A stretch of DNA of 64,000 nt, taken from NCBI GenBank assembly GCA_021802775.1, contig JAJZRJ010000003.1:42392-106391 (forward strand), written 5' to 3'. The translations under genes and the position numbers were made by a program. Source of the stretch: Deltaproteobacteria bacterium (GTDB lineage: Bacteria > Desulfobacterota > Desulfobulbia > Desulfobulbales > Desulfurivibrionaceae). The notes under the pieces were generated by a model that did not search any database, had not been told where the DNA came from, and saw nothing but the letters and a program-made list of their open reading frames with translations. This document shows positions 7,186 through 19,031 of the stretch, one piece after another (position 1 is the stretch's first letter; every line of letters starts with the position of its first letter).

Positions 7186-7227
7186 GGTTGTTCCCAATAT
7201 GGTAACAACCTCCCCATTTGTTGTCAA
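7186..7227 (-). promoter_or_regulatory. higBA promoter with palindromic operator
   Basis: Reading leftwards there is a TTGACA box (7222-7227), a 17-base spacer and TACCAT (7199-7204). A 25-base imperfect palindrome (7186-7210, arms GGTTGTT and AACAACC) covers the -10 box. This is the expected place for HigA binding and autorepression. The first transcribed base would fall about 18 bases before the higB ATG. Confidence 0.7.
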
Positions 7228-7577
7228 TGATGAAAATATCTTTTCAGGGCGAGCCTCTTGCAAAATGACGAATCAAGCCTTTTGTGCAGGCGCGGTAGGT
7301 AGAGTAATACCGATCCGGGAGAAGGCCGTGCTTCCGGGTTGGATGCTCCCGCTAACGCACCCCAGGCGAGGATGTCTTGACCCAATTTGCCATGGTTTGC
7401 ACCATAAATTTGTCCCGCCTATGTCCAGCTTTTTAGGCTGGCAGGCAATGAAATTACATGAAAGGCAAAATATGGTTTTTTTTCTCGTAAAGTCAACGAG
7501 TTTTGTGGCTGTTTCGGAGGGGTTGAAAGGGGATGAAAAGGGTTGAAAAGTGTTCCGTTTTGAATGGGGGTTCACGG
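7228..7577. other. Prophage right-end non-coding region
   Basis: About 350 bases between the higBA promoter and the tRNA fragment. A 100-codon open frame on the minus strand (7273-7575) has no family features and runs into the tRNA fragment, so I do not call it. Nothing else was identified; phage attachment-site arms often contain integrase binding sites in such a position. Confidence 0.4.
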
Positions 7578-7608
7578 GCCGGAGGTTCGAATCCTCTCAT
7601 CCCGACCA
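7578..7608 (+). other. tRNA-Pro 3' fragment, prophage attachment site (att)
   Basis: The segment contains a T-stem (GGAGG / CCTCT), the T-loop TTCGAAT, a 7-base acceptor strand CATCCCG, discriminator A and encoded CCA. No D-arm or anticodon arm can be folded upstream. The acceptor and T-arm sequence is characteristic of bacterial tRNA-Pro. It is therefore the duplicated 3' end left by phage integration; the other copy should complete an intact tRNA-Pro at the left prophage end. Confidence 0.8.
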
Positions 7609-7617
7609 GTAATATGC

Positions 7618-7650
7618 AAGAGGTATGGCCTGATGGTCATACCTCTTTTT
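7618..7650 (+). terminator. Intrinsic terminator of the former tRNA-Pro unit
   Basis: A 10-bp perfect stem (7618-7627 with 7638-7647), extended by GCC/GGT around a TGAT loop, ends in five T. It lies ten bases after the tRNA fragment on the same strand, so it most likely ended the tRNA transcript before phage integration. Confidence 0.85.
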
Positions 7651-7687
7651 GTTGGTGCGTGGGGCGGCTTCCGGGGAAGATCCAGGT

Positions 7688-7906
7688 CTAGCCAGCGCAG
7701 CACCCCCGGGTCTCCCGGGTCTCGGGCACGCCCAGTTTTTTCAGGATGAGGCCCAAGGGGCAGACCTTGGTGAAGCCGAACTGGAAGAGGTTGGCCCCGA
7801 CAAGGGCGGTGAAGAAGTACCAGTAAGGATGTATCCAGGTGCCGAGCGCCAGGCTGATCAGGATAAAGGAGCCAGCGAAGACATGAATCCAGTCGTTGAC
7901 CGTCAT
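7688..7906 (-). CDS. DUF2892-family small inner membrane protein
   Basis: A 72-residue membrane protein of the DUF2892 type: MTVNDWIHVFAGSFILI, a first membrane segment, then a short loop with the Pro/Tyr pair and a second membrane segment (FTALVGANLFQFGF) followed by the typical TKVCPLGLILKKLG end. Such proteins are often next to rhodanese or ArsR genes; an ArsR-type gene lies just upstream here. I chose the ATG at 7906 with GGAG upstream; the frame is open to 8035 but that part is not family-like. The C-terminus adds a Cys pair (GCCAG). Function unknown. Confidence 0.75.
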   Translation of the reverse strand: MTVNDWIHVFAGSFILISLALGTWIHPYWYFFTALVGANLFQFGFTKVCPLGLILKKLGVPETRETRGCCAG

Positions 7907-8069
7907 GGGGTTATCTCCGTGCATGGGTTTGGTTATGCATGGCATCAGCGCCGTGCGAGTTGCCGCGGCAGTTGCCGGTCTTATAGATAATAGATAAGTA
8001 CGACTGTGCGAGAGGACAAGGGGAAAAGACGCCATAATGATCGCCAGCGCGCCGTGGAACGCGAGGCTG

Positions 8070-8363
8070 TTATTTCGTTTCGGCTTTGCAGAAGAGATCG
8101 CGCATGGTGCGGATCAGATCGGTGACCCGGCCTTCGGCGATGCGGTTGTAGATGAAGTTGGCATCCTTGCGGTAGGTGATGATCCCCTGGTTCCGGAGGA
8201 TGGAGAGATGCTGCGAGACGTTGGCGTTGGTGGTCTGCACTTCCTTGTGAAGGTCGCCGACGGTCAGTTCCCGATCCTGAAGCAGGCAGAGAATCTTGAG
8301 CCGAATGGGATGGGACATGGTCTTGAGCAGCTTGGCAATGTCCTCGATCTGGCTTTCTTCCAT
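8070..8363 (-). CDS. ArsR/SmtB-family transcriptional regulator
   Basis: A 97-residue winged-helix regulator. The pattern KLLKTMSHPIRLKIL, then VGDLHKEVQTTNANVSQHLSILR (recognition helix) and a wing (GIITYRKDANFIYNRI) is typical. The metal-binding ELCVCD motif of arsenic and cadmium sensors is absent; only two isolated cysteines are present (ILCLL and LFC near the C-terminus), so it may sense redox state or sulfide or another ligand. Its own promoter lies directly upstream, and the DUF2892 gene follows on the same strand after about 160 bases, which could be a regulated target. Confidence 0.88.
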   Translation of the reverse strand: MEESQIEDIAKLLKTMSHPIRLKILCLLQDRELTVGDLHKEVQTTNANVSQHLSILRNQGIITYRKDANFIYNRIAEGRVTDLIRTMRDLFCKAETK

Positions 8364-8398
8364 TCGTGTCCCCTTTATTGCCTCGTTAAGAACTTACT

Positions 8399-8427
8399 TT
8401 AATACTGAGCGCCCGAGGTTTTGTAAA
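8399..8427 (-). promoter_or_regulatory. Promoter of the ArsR-family gene
   Basis: Leftward TTTACA (8422-8427), 17-base spacer, TATTAA (8399-8404), about 36 bases before the ATG at 8363. The ATG is preceded by AAAGGGG. Confidence 0.6.
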
Positions 8428-8432
8428 GAAAA

Positions 8433-9257
8433 TTATTTGTGCCCTGAATTGGTGGTCAGGAACACCCGACTGCCGATGGGTGCCTGCAGCCGCAGGGCGG
8501 CGTTGCCTTGATTGACCGCGATTTCGAGGGTGCCGCGGCTGCCGAACAGGGCCACCGTTTCGTTAAAGGCGACAGCGGCGTAGGAATGGCGGATTTTTCC
8601 CACGGCCTGATCATTGACGCTGACCACAATCTGATTGAGGTGACTCGCCAGAGTGGCGAGGTGTTCGCGGCGCAGGTTGGTGAGCAGATTGCCGAAATGG
8701 TCGATGGCCACCACCTCGCCGGTTGCCGTGCCGGTGGCGGCATCGATCTTCGGCTGCGGCAGCGGTAAGCGGGTGAGTGCCGAGGCGTCCAGGGCCGGGC
8801 CGACGCTGGCCGGATCAGCGCCGTTGGCCAGGGCGGCGGCGACCGGCGCGAAGATGTCGCGGCCGTGGAAGGTACCGCTGACCGGGTTGAGGAAGAGCGC
8901 CTGATTGCTGACTACATAGGCCTGCCGTAGCCCCGGCTCATCCAGCAGCAGGGTGAGCACGCCATTGTCCGGGGCGAGAAAACGGCCATGATCCGTGTCG
9001 AGCAGCAGGATGCGGCGTTCCGTGCCCACCCCCGGGTCCACCACCACCACGTGGAGGGTGGCCGACGGAAAGTAGCGCCGGGACGCGTGCAGCAGATAGG
9101 CCGCGCAGCGGAGATCCTGGGGTGGCACTGTATGGCAGAGGTCGATGATGCGGGCCTGGGGAGCGCGGGCGGCGATGACCCCGTGCAGCACCCCGACATA
9201 TTCGTCGGCCAGACCGAAGTCGGTGGTCAGCGTGATGAACGGCGGATCAACGGCCAT
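8433..9257 (-). CDS. S-adenosyl-L-methionine hydrolase (SAM hydroxide adenosyltransferase, DUF62)
   Basis: A 274-residue member of the DUF62 family, related to the bacterial fluorinase and chlorinase but in most bacteria a hydrolase that splits SAM to adenosine and methionine. Seen: the N-terminal TLTTDFGLADEYVGVLHG, the VVVDPGVGTERR block, the FLAPDNGVL block and the HFGNLLTNL motif in the C-terminal domain. Hydrolase-type members use an Asp-Arg-His set to activate water. It is the last gene of the DinG, IspB, YibQ operon, overlapping the YibQ-like gene by 11 bases. Confidence 0.88.
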   Translation of the reverse strand: MAVDPPFITLTTDFGLADEYVGVLHGVIAARAPQARIIDLCHTVPPQDLRCAAYLLHASRRYFPSATLHVVVVDPGVGTERRILLLDTDHGRFLAPDNGVLTLLLDEPGLRQAYVVSNQALFLNPVSGTFHGRDIFAPVAAALANGADPASVGPALDASALTRLPLPQPKIDAATGTATGEVVAIDHFGNLLTNLRREHLATLASHLNQIVVSVNDQAVGKIRHSYAAVAFNETVALFGSRGTLEIAVNQGNAALRLQAPIGSRVFLTTNSGHK

Positions 9258-10377
9258 GGGTGCGGAAGATGGTTCCGATGCCCACCACCGCGGCCCGTTC
9301 GGTGAGCGCCTGCTGGCGCGCGGTCAGGGCGGCCAGCGTTGCCGGGTGGGGATGGCCGATGCCCACGGCCCAGCCATTTTTCTCCGCCAGGGCCAGGAGG
9401 GCGTCCACTTGCTTGACGACGGCCGCCTGGCTCTGGTCGTTGTCGAGAAAGAGGTGCCGGGAGAGGCAGGGTACACCAGCTTCCTTCGCCACGGCGCAGG
9501 CCACGCTCTTGTTCGAAGTGCGGCTGTCGAGGAAGAAAAGACCACGCTGCCTGACCTGGGTGAGCAGGGCCGCCATCGCTGGCCGTTCTTCGGTGAAGCG
9601 GGAGCCCATGTGGTTATTGAGGCCGATGGCCATGGGCACGGCGGCCAGGTCCTCGGCGAATTTTTTTTCCAATTCCTGGGGGTCCATTGCCACGGCGAGA
9701 GTACCGGGGCCGGGGTCCACCTTGCGGTCGGTCGCCTCCAGGGGCAGGTGGAGCAGGATGTCGCGTTTCCTGCTTTTGGCCGCGCTGGCCAGCTCCTTGG
9801 TCTGCGGGCCGCCAGGCAGGAAGGAGAAGGAGAGAGGGAGAGGCAGGTCGAGCATCTTGCGGCCGATGGCCGGTTGATAGCCCATGTCGTCGATGATGAT
9901 GGCCACCATCGGTTTCTTGCGTGGGGTTGCCGGTGGTTCCTTGTGCGCGGCGGGGGTTGCTGCCGGCGGCGGGACTTCCGTTGCAGACGTTGATTCGGCG
10001 GCCTGTTTGGCAGGTGCCGCGGGGGCGATGGCCGGTTCGGACGGCACGGCGACCGGTGGTGCCGCAGGCGGTGCCATAACCGGCGCCATGTCGGCTGCCG
10101 GTGCCGGCGGAGTCGTTTCCGGCGGTGTGGGCTCGGGCGGCAGTGACTCAGCCGCGGGCGGAGTGGTCAGTGGTTCGTCAACGGACGGTTGGGCCTGAGG
10201 CGTTTTCGCCACTTCGCTGGTCGGCGTTTGCTCTGCTGCCGGGGGAAAAAGCGGGACCTGGAGAAAGACGAAGTAGCCAATCCCGGCCAGGCTGGCCAGC
10301 GCCAGGAGGATCAGGATGAATCGGCCGTAGGGCCGTGATTTCGATTTTTTCTGGCGGGTGCGGGCTTTGGTCGCCAT
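9247..10377 (-). CDS. Divergent polysaccharide deacetylase family protein (YibQ-like)
   Basis: A 376-residue protein. The N-terminus is basic (RTRQKKSKSRPYGRF), followed by one membrane segment (ILILLALASLAGIGYFVFL), then about 130 residues of Pro/Ala/Thr-rich linker, and a C-terminal domain starting MVAIIIDDMGYQ. This domain has the divergent polysaccharide deacetylase pattern (DUF610): PLPLSFSFLPG, HLPLEA, GLNNHMGS and a late GIGHPHPATLAAL. It should act in the periplasm on a glycan or peptidoglycan; the exact substrate is unknown. The low-complexity linker probably spans the cell wall. Seven bases downstream of ispB. Confidence 0.85.
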   Translation of the reverse strand: MATKARTRQKKSKSRPYGRFILILLALASLAGIGYFVFLQVPLFPPAAEQTPTSEVAKTPQAQPSVDEPLTTPPAAESLPPEPTPPETTPPAPAADMAPVMAPPAAPPVAVPSEPAIAPAAPAKQAAESTSATEVPPPAATPAAHKEPPATPRKKPMVAIIIDDMGYQPAIGRKMLDLPLPLSFSFLPGGPQTKELASAAKSRKRDILLHLPLEATDRKVDPGPGTLAVAMDPQELEKKFAEDLAAVPMAIGLNNHMGSRFTEERPAMAALLTQVRQRGLFFLDSRTSNKSVACAVAKEAGVPCLSRHLFLDNDQSQAAVVKQVDALLALAEKNGWAVGIGHPHPATLAALTARQQALTERAAVVGIGTIFRTHGR

Positions 10378-10383
10378 GGGCTC

Positions 10384-11361
10384 CTACTTGGTGCGGGTGA
10401 GGACGTAGCCGGCCAGCCCGGTCAAGACCTGGCGGGCGGCAGTGTCCGGAAAGATGGCCAGGGAGGCAATCGCTTCGGTGATGAGGGTTTCCGCCTTGGC
10501 ACGGGCGTTGGCAAAGGCGCCGCTGGCATCGAGCAGGCGTCGCGCCTCGGCAAAGGCGGCTCGCCGTGTTTCGGGCGTGGCGGCCAGCAATGCCTCAAGG
10601 CGGGCGCGGTCGGCGCCTCCGGCGTTGGCCAGGGCCATGAGGAGCGGCAGGGTCATCTTGCCCTCCTGAAAGTCGTTACCCACCGCCTTGCCGGTTTCAT
10701 TGGGGTCGCCGTGATAATCGAGGAGATCGTCGATGATCTGGAAGGCGAGGCCGAGGTTGGTGCCGTAGGTGCGAAGCGCCCGGCGTTGTTGCCTGGTGCC
10801 GCCGGCAAAGACGATGCCCACCTCGCAGGCCGCGCCGATCAGGGCCGCGGTCTTGCCCTGCAGGATGGCGAAGTAACTCGCCTCGGAGGCGTTTCTGGTT
10901 TCGGCCACGCGCATCTGGAGAAATTCCCCTTCCACCATCCTCCGGATGGCCTCGCTGACGAGGCGCTGGCATTCGGCTCCGCCGAAGGCGGCCACCAACT
11001 CCATGGCCCGGGCGAGAAGATAGTCGCCGGCCAGGATCACCGCCTCATTGCCCCAAAGACGGTTGGCGGTCTCCTTGCCCCGCCGCAGGTCCGCATGATC
11101 GATGACGTCGTCGTGGAGCAGGCTTGCGGCATGGAGATATTCAAAAACGCTGGCCAGGGTGTTGACGTGAGCAGGCGGCTCACCGATGAGGCTGGCGCTG
11201 TAACGGACGAGCAGAGGGCGGATACGTTTGCCCCCCTGGAAAAGGGCGTGGCAAAGTACTTCGTGGAGCAGCGGACTCTGGACCGCGACGAGATCGGCCT
11301 CCATGGCGGCGTCGATGGTGGCGGCCTCGGCCTTCAGGATATTCCGTAAGATTTGATCCAT
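10384..11361 (-). CDS. ispB: Polyprenyl diphosphate synthase (octaprenyl type)
   Basis: A 325-residue trans-prenyltransferase that elongates farnesyl diphosphate with isopentenyl units to give the side chain of respiratory quinones. The first Asp-rich motif is LLHDDVIDHADLRRG and the second is FQIIDDLLDYHGD, each with flanking conserved residues (GGKRIRP before, GNDFQEGKMTLPLL after). I chose the ATG at 11361, one base after the dinG stop and after GGGAAG; the open frame continues upstream inside dinG. No chain-length test is possible here, so the product (hepta- or octaprenyl) is uncertain. Confidence 0.9.
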   Translation of the reverse strand: MDQILRNILKAEAATIDAAMEADLVAVQSPLLHEVLCHALFQGGKRIRPLLVRYSASLIGEPPAHVNTLASVFEYLHAASLLHDDVIDHADLRRGKETANRLWGNEAVILAGDYLLARAMELVAAFGGAECQRLVSEAIRRMVEGEFLQMRVAETRNASEASYFAILQGKTAALIGAACEVGIVFAGGTRQQRRALRTYGTNLGLAFQIIDDLLDYHGDPNETGKAVGNDFQEGKMTLPLLMALANAGGADRARLEALLAATPETRRAAFAEARRLLDASGAFANARAKAETLITEAIASLAIFPDTAARQVLTGLAGYVLTRTK

Positions 11362-11362
11362 C

Positions 11363-13321
<1,959 letters not shown>

Positions 13322-13397
13322 GGGGGCGGGGAGAGGGCGGGCAGTGGCATTGGTCGGGCTATCTTGTTAGAAATATTTGTAAAATTTTCTGACCGCC

Positions 13398-13427
13398 TTG
13401 ACAGGGCGGCCGGGAACTTGCTACAAA
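13398..13427 (+). promoter_or_regulatory. Promoter of the universal stress protein gene
   Basis: TTGACA (13398-13403), an 18-base spacer and TACAAA (13422-13427). The start codon at 13484 follows a strong AGGAGGGG ribosome site. Confidence 0.6.
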
Positions 13428-13483
13428 TAAGAGAGGCCCCGCGCTTGGTGAGGCCACCCGATCTATACCATACAGGAGGGGTT

Positions 13484-13930
13484 ATGAACGAGATCAAAAA
13501 GATTCTGGTCCCGGTCGATTTTTCCGAGAACTCCCAGAAGATCCTCCGGTCCGCCATCATGCTGGCCGGCAAGTTCCAGGCGCAGCTCAGTGTGGTCTTT
13601 GTGGTGCAGAGCTTTGACGACTATTCCGGCTTCTTCGTTCCCCATATCCCCATCGCCCAGTTCGAGGAGGAGATGGTGCAGGCGGCCCAGCAGAAGATGA
13701 CCGCCTTTGTGGCGGAGACCATGGACCCGGCCCTGCCCCACGAGGCCACGGTGTTGCGCGGGGACGTGGCCAACGAGATTCTCCGTCACGCCGAGGAGAC
13801 CGGAATCGACCTCATTGTCATGGGCACCCACGGCTACAAGGGGCTGGAGAAGGTGCTTTTCGGCAGCGTGGCCGAGAAGGTGGTGAAACTTGCTCCCTGT
13901 CCGGTATTGACCATCAACCCGTATCACTAA
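13484..13930 (+). CDS. Universal stress protein (UspA family)
   Basis: A 148-residue single-domain Usp. The N-terminal strand KILVPVDFSENSQKIL and the nucleotide-binding C-terminal motif VMGTHGYKGLEKVLFGSVAEKVVK (G-2x-G-9x-GS/T type) are clear, so it probably binds ATP. Such proteins support survival in stationary phase and under stress. It is a single-gene unit with its own promoter and a strong terminator behind it. An open frame in the same phase extends far upstream (to 12464) but lies opposite dinG; the AGGAGGGG site fixes the ATG at 13484. Confidence 0.92.
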   Translation: MNEIKKILVPVDFSENSQKILRSAIMLAGKFQAQLSVVFVVQSFDDYSGFFVPHIPIAQFEEEMVQAAQQKMTAFVAETMDPALPHEATVLRGDVANEILRHAEETGIDLIVMGTHGYKGLEKVLFGSVAEKVVKLAPCPVLTINPYH

Positions 13931-14982
13931 ACAGGTTCCGCGAAATGCGCGAGCAGGCCATGGGGAAATGCCCCATGGCCTTTTTTGTTGCTGCTCCTGG
14001 TCAGCCGGCTGAAGAGGCCGACCAAAGAGGCACCGGGCAGGGCCGAGATGGTGAGCAGCCGCTGGGACTGGCCGGCAAAGTGGCGCTGATACGCCTGCTC
14101 CCACTGTTGGGCCACCGCCTCGCATCCCGCCGTATCGATCACCCCTTCGCGGGCAAAGGCGAAGAGCAGGGAGTGGAGCCGGGCGAGCAGGTCGGCCTCG
14201 GTGGTGCGCCATTGCTGGCGAGCCTGGGCAAAATCGGTTTCGCCCAGTTCCGGCACCGGCAGGGTGAGCAGCGCCAGCGGGCGGGCGTCGCTCACGGAGG
14301 CGGCCAGATCGAGCAGCAGCAGGGCGGGGCCAGGATGGCTCACGGCCAGCAGGGGGAACTCGGCACTGTCCCGCAGGAAGAGCTGGCCCCAGGCCCTGGT
14401 CAGTTTTTCCTGATTGAGCCCGGTGGCGGCTGTTTGCTCCTCCGCCGCAAGGGCCGCGAGCTGCGCGGCAACCTCCTCGTCACCCTTCAGTTCATCGAAG
14501 AGCGCTGCCTGCTTGCGGTCGACTGCCGCCAAGTGTGCCGCGATCTCCCGCTCCTCGGCCTGGTGCTGCTCCGCCAGTTTGAGGAGCAATAGGGTATTCC
14601 AGACCGTTTCCAGTTCCGGTTCCGTTGCCGGCGTCCCTTTGCCCTGCCGGCGCAGGTTGGCCACCAGCGACCAGACCGCGGCCTCGTCCGGATGAGGCTC
14701 ACGGGTGCGGGCCAGGGCATTCAGGGAACCGCCGTAGAACTCGCCGCCGGCCCGGCCGAGTTCCTGGAGTAATTGCCGGAAGCGCGGCAGATGTTCGCCC
14801 AGGTCGACCGGGGTATGGCCCGTGCAAAGACCGGCCGTTGTCAGCGGCGCCAGCTCCGCGGGCGTCGGGTCATCGGCCAGGAGGCGGTAGTAGGCGAGGG
14901 TATCCGCCAGCCAGAGCAAGGCGCGGCAGGCGGACACCGCGGGCTGGGTGTCGGGGCAGAGCAGCAGGGGAAAATCACTCAT
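13927..14982 (-). CDS. Hypothetical protein, 351 residues, alpha-helical
   Basis: Not recognised. The protein is mainly helical, rich in Ala, Leu, Glu and Gln, and has no signal peptide or membrane segment. A central charged stretch (AEQHQAEEREIAAHLAAVD) may form a coiled coil. Two cysteines near the N-terminus (LLLCPDTQ, SACRALL) are not in a metal motif. It is convergent with the usp gene: the stops overlap by four bases and its last 20 or so codons are read through the usp terminator sequence, so the true end may be recent. It has no same-strand partner. Confidence 0.6.
   Translation of the reverse strand: MSDFPLLLCPDTQPAVSACRALLWLADTLAYYRLLADDPTPAELAPLTTAGLCTGHTPVDLGEHLPRFRQLLQELGRAGGEFYGGSLNALARTREPHPDEAAVWSLVANLRRQGKGTPATEPELETVWNTLLLLKLAEQHQAEEREIAAHLAAVDRKQAALFDELKGDEEVAAQLAALAAEEQTAATGLNQEKLTRAWGQLFLRDSAEFPLLAVSHPGPALLLLDLAASVSDARPLALLTLPVPELGETDFAQARQQWRTTEADLLARLHSLLFAFAREGVIDTAGCEAVAQQWEQAYQRHFAGQSQRLLTISALPGASLVGLFSRLTRSSNKKGHGAFPHGLLAHFAEPV
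13956..13986 (+). terminator. Intrinsic terminator of the usp gene
   Basis: A perfect 10-bp stem (13956-13965 with 13971-13980), loop AAATG, then six T (13981-13986). It lies inside the 3' end of the convergent hypothetical gene, so it also encodes that protein's last residues. Confidence 0.93.
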
Positions 14983-15088
14983 GGTTGTCCGCCGGGTTTT
15001 GGTGCTTTTGTGCGTCCATCATCTTTTCATTTCGTGACAAATCGGCTAAGGTAGGGCGCCTGTGATCCACACTGGGGATACTGAATAA

Positions 15089-15388
15089 ATGGACAACGTA
15101 CGCCGGATTGTTGGTTTTGTTCTGCTCCTCGCCCTCTACCTGCTGGCGAGTTTCCGCTATTTCCCCGGCCGTCCGCTGGATTCGCTCCAGGCGACCGGAC
15201 TCCACATCATCCGTTCCGCCCCGTTTACCGTGGGATTGACCCTGATCACCATTTCCATGGTGCAGCGGATGGCCAAGGAGCGGTTGCCGTGGCCCCGCAT
15301 CCTGCGGTTTTTTCTCACCATCAGCCTGTTCTACGAATTCCTCTTTGCCCTCTACCACTATCTCGGCAAAGGCCAGGCCGGCATCTAG
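15089..15388 (+). CDS. Small inner membrane protein, hypothetical
   Basis: A 99-residue protein with three predicted membrane segments: residues about 7-23 (IVGFVLLLALYLLASF), 43-58 (PFTVGLTLITISMV) and 72-92 (ILRFFLTISLFYEFLFALYHY). I recognise no family. It is divergent from the 351-residue gene and its end overlaps by four bases the end of the convergent hexapeptide-repeat gene. The start ATG is the only one that keeps the first membrane segment complete; no strong ribosome site is visible. Confidence 0.6.
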   Translation: MDNVRRIVGFVLLLALYLLASFRYFPGRPLDSLQATGLHIIRSAPFTVGLTLITISMVQRMAKERLPWPRILRFFLTISLFYEFLFALYHYLGKGQAGI

Positions 15389-16185
15389 CGGATCAGCATA
15401 TTGGCCGGGTGATAGCCGGAAGGCGCGGTGGTGTTGGGCAGCAGCACGCATTTTTTCCCCAGCACTGTGCCGGGATTGGTCACCGAGTTGCAGCCGGTCT
15501 GGCAGCGGTCGCCCAAAATACCCCCCAGTTTCTTGAGGCCGGTGGGCATGGGGCCGTCAATGGTTTTCACCTGCACCTCGCCGCTCTGGAAGCGCAGATT
15601 GGCGAGTTTGGTGCCGGCGCCGAGGTTGACGTGGTTGCCGAGGATGCTGTCGCCCAGGTAGGCAAAGTGGCCGGCCTTGGCGTCGTCGAACAGGATGGAA
15701 TGCTTCACCTCGGTGGTATGGCCGACCACGCACCTCCTGCCCACCAGGCAGTAGCCCCGCAGATAGGCGCCCTGGCGGACCTCGGTCTGGTCGCCGATGA
15801 TGGCCGGTTCCTTGAGGTAGGCGCCGGATTCCACCAGTACCCCCTGGCCGAAGCGGAAACGGCTGCCGACCAGCACCGCGCCGGCCATGAGGACGCTGGC
15901 CCCTTCGAGCAGGATGCCGCCGCGGCTGACCCGCAGCTTGCCCTTGGTGGCGTCGCCGAAGTCGATGGCGCATTCGGTGCCATCGAGTAGGGTCCCTTCA
16001 TGGAGCACCAGGGTCCGGGCCAGCGGCCAGTTGGCCGCCAGGTCGGCGAAGCACTCCGGGTATTCCTGGCCGTTCATGTAGGCCTTGAGTCCGGCGAGCG
16101 CCTGCCAGACCGGTTTGTCTTCGTCAAAAAGCGGCTGGTGGCCCCAGTCGGCCAGGTCGAAAAAAAGCGATGGGGGCAGGGACAC
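15385..16185 (-). CDS. Left-handed beta-helix (GlmU C-terminal-like) protein
   Basis: About 266 residues. The C-terminal two thirds consist of hexapeptide repeats (turns such as VLMAGAVLVGSRF, AIIGDQTEVRQGAYLRG, GHFAYLGDSILGNHVNLGAG) as in the acyltransferase domain of GlmU and related sugar nucleotide enzymes. The N-terminal nucleotidyltransferase fold is missing, so this is not GlmU itself; an acyltransferase or sugar-binding role is likely. The start is uncertain: GTG 16185 has GAGGTGG five bases upstream, ATG 16230 is an alternative, and the frame is open to 16410 in an Arg-rich stretch that is unlikely to be coding. Confidence 0.75.
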   Translation of the reverse strand: MSLPPSLFFDLADWGHQPLFDEDKPVWQALAGLKAYMNGQEYPECFADLAANWPLARTLVLHEGTLLDGTECAIDFGDATKGKLRVSRGGILLEGASVLMAGAVLVGSRFRFGQGVLVESGAYLKEPAIIGDQTEVRQGAYLRGYCLVGRRCVVGHTTEVKHSILFDDAKAGHFAYLGDSILGNHVNLGAGTKLANLRFQSGEVQVKTIDGPMPTGLKKLGGILGDRCQTGCNSVTNPGTVLGKKCVLLPNTTAPSGYHPANMLIR

Positions 16186-16621
16186 AGCGGCCACCTCACG
16201 GGCATTGTGTTTTGACGGACGCCATGGCATGATGGGGGCAGGCAGGGCATCCGCGGCCGGCGTTTCTTGCCGGCGTCGCCAAAGGCCGCGTCGCCGGCGG
16301 GCACGCATTGTAACGCCTTGCCTTCTCGTGACCGCCCGCCGGGGATTGGTGCTTTTGGCGCGTCCGTTTTTCTTGGCCACCACTATGGTGCAAAGTGGTT
16401 CGTTGTGCAAGATTTTTGTCGGTATGGCCGGCAGAGCGAGCCGCTAAGGCAGCGTTCTGGCAGGAGGTTGGCGTCGGGTGAAACGGCGCCGAGAAAGCTG
16501 GTTGACTTCATTTATTGTAGTGCTTAGTGTTGCCACTCCGGAAGAGCAGGATGCCGTTCTGACGGGTAGCGGCCCATGGGCTTACGGGTGCCGTTCCCCT
16601 ACACTATAGAGGAGGAAGGTC
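16186..16621. other. Intergenic region upstream of lon
   Basis: About 430 bases between the beta-helix gene and lon. It includes the possible alternative start of that gene (16230). A TTGACT box lies at 16502-16507 but no convincing -10 follows at 16-18 bases, and I find neither a CIRCE element nor a clear sigma-32 promoter. The lon start itself has GAGGAAGG six bases upstream of GTG. Confidence 0.4.
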
Positions 16622-19000
<2,379 letters not shown>

Positions 19001-19031
19001 GCCCTTTGGCCTTTCGGGCCGCAACCTTGGT

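Larger units (their letters stand above)
1..7608. mobile_element. Right end of an integrated prophage (Mu-like tail, tRNA-Pro attachment site)
   Basis: Seen: a packed baseplate gene cluster, a diversity-generating retroelement, a HigBA pair in an AT-richer stretch, and finally a tRNA 3' fragment at 7578-7608, after which host-like housekeeping genes begin. Known: temperate phages with tyrosine integrases recombine into tRNA 3' ends and leave a duplicate of that end at the far junction. Inference: the prophage lies to the left, this is its right boundary, and the intact tRNA-Pro with the integrase should lie left of the window. No integrase, capsid or lysis gene is visible here, so the size and completeness of the prophage are unknown. 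Confidence 0.8.

Noticed and set aside
7273..7575. 100-codon minus-strand open frame at the prophage end
   Set aside because: No family resemblance and no ribosome site; it begins next to the tRNA fragment and covers a typical attachment region.
7545..7608. Complete tRNA gene
   Set aside because: Only T-arm and acceptor 3' strand can be formed; no anticodon or D-arm can be folded upstream.
16230..16410. Longer N-terminus of the beta-helix protein
   Set aside because: The added residues are an Arg-rich stretch without family-like sequence, and GTG 16185 has a ribosome site at proper distance.
16186..16621. CIRCE or heat-shock promoter before lon
   Set aside because: No TTAGCACTC-N9-GAGTGCTAA and no convincing sigma-32 boxes were found.
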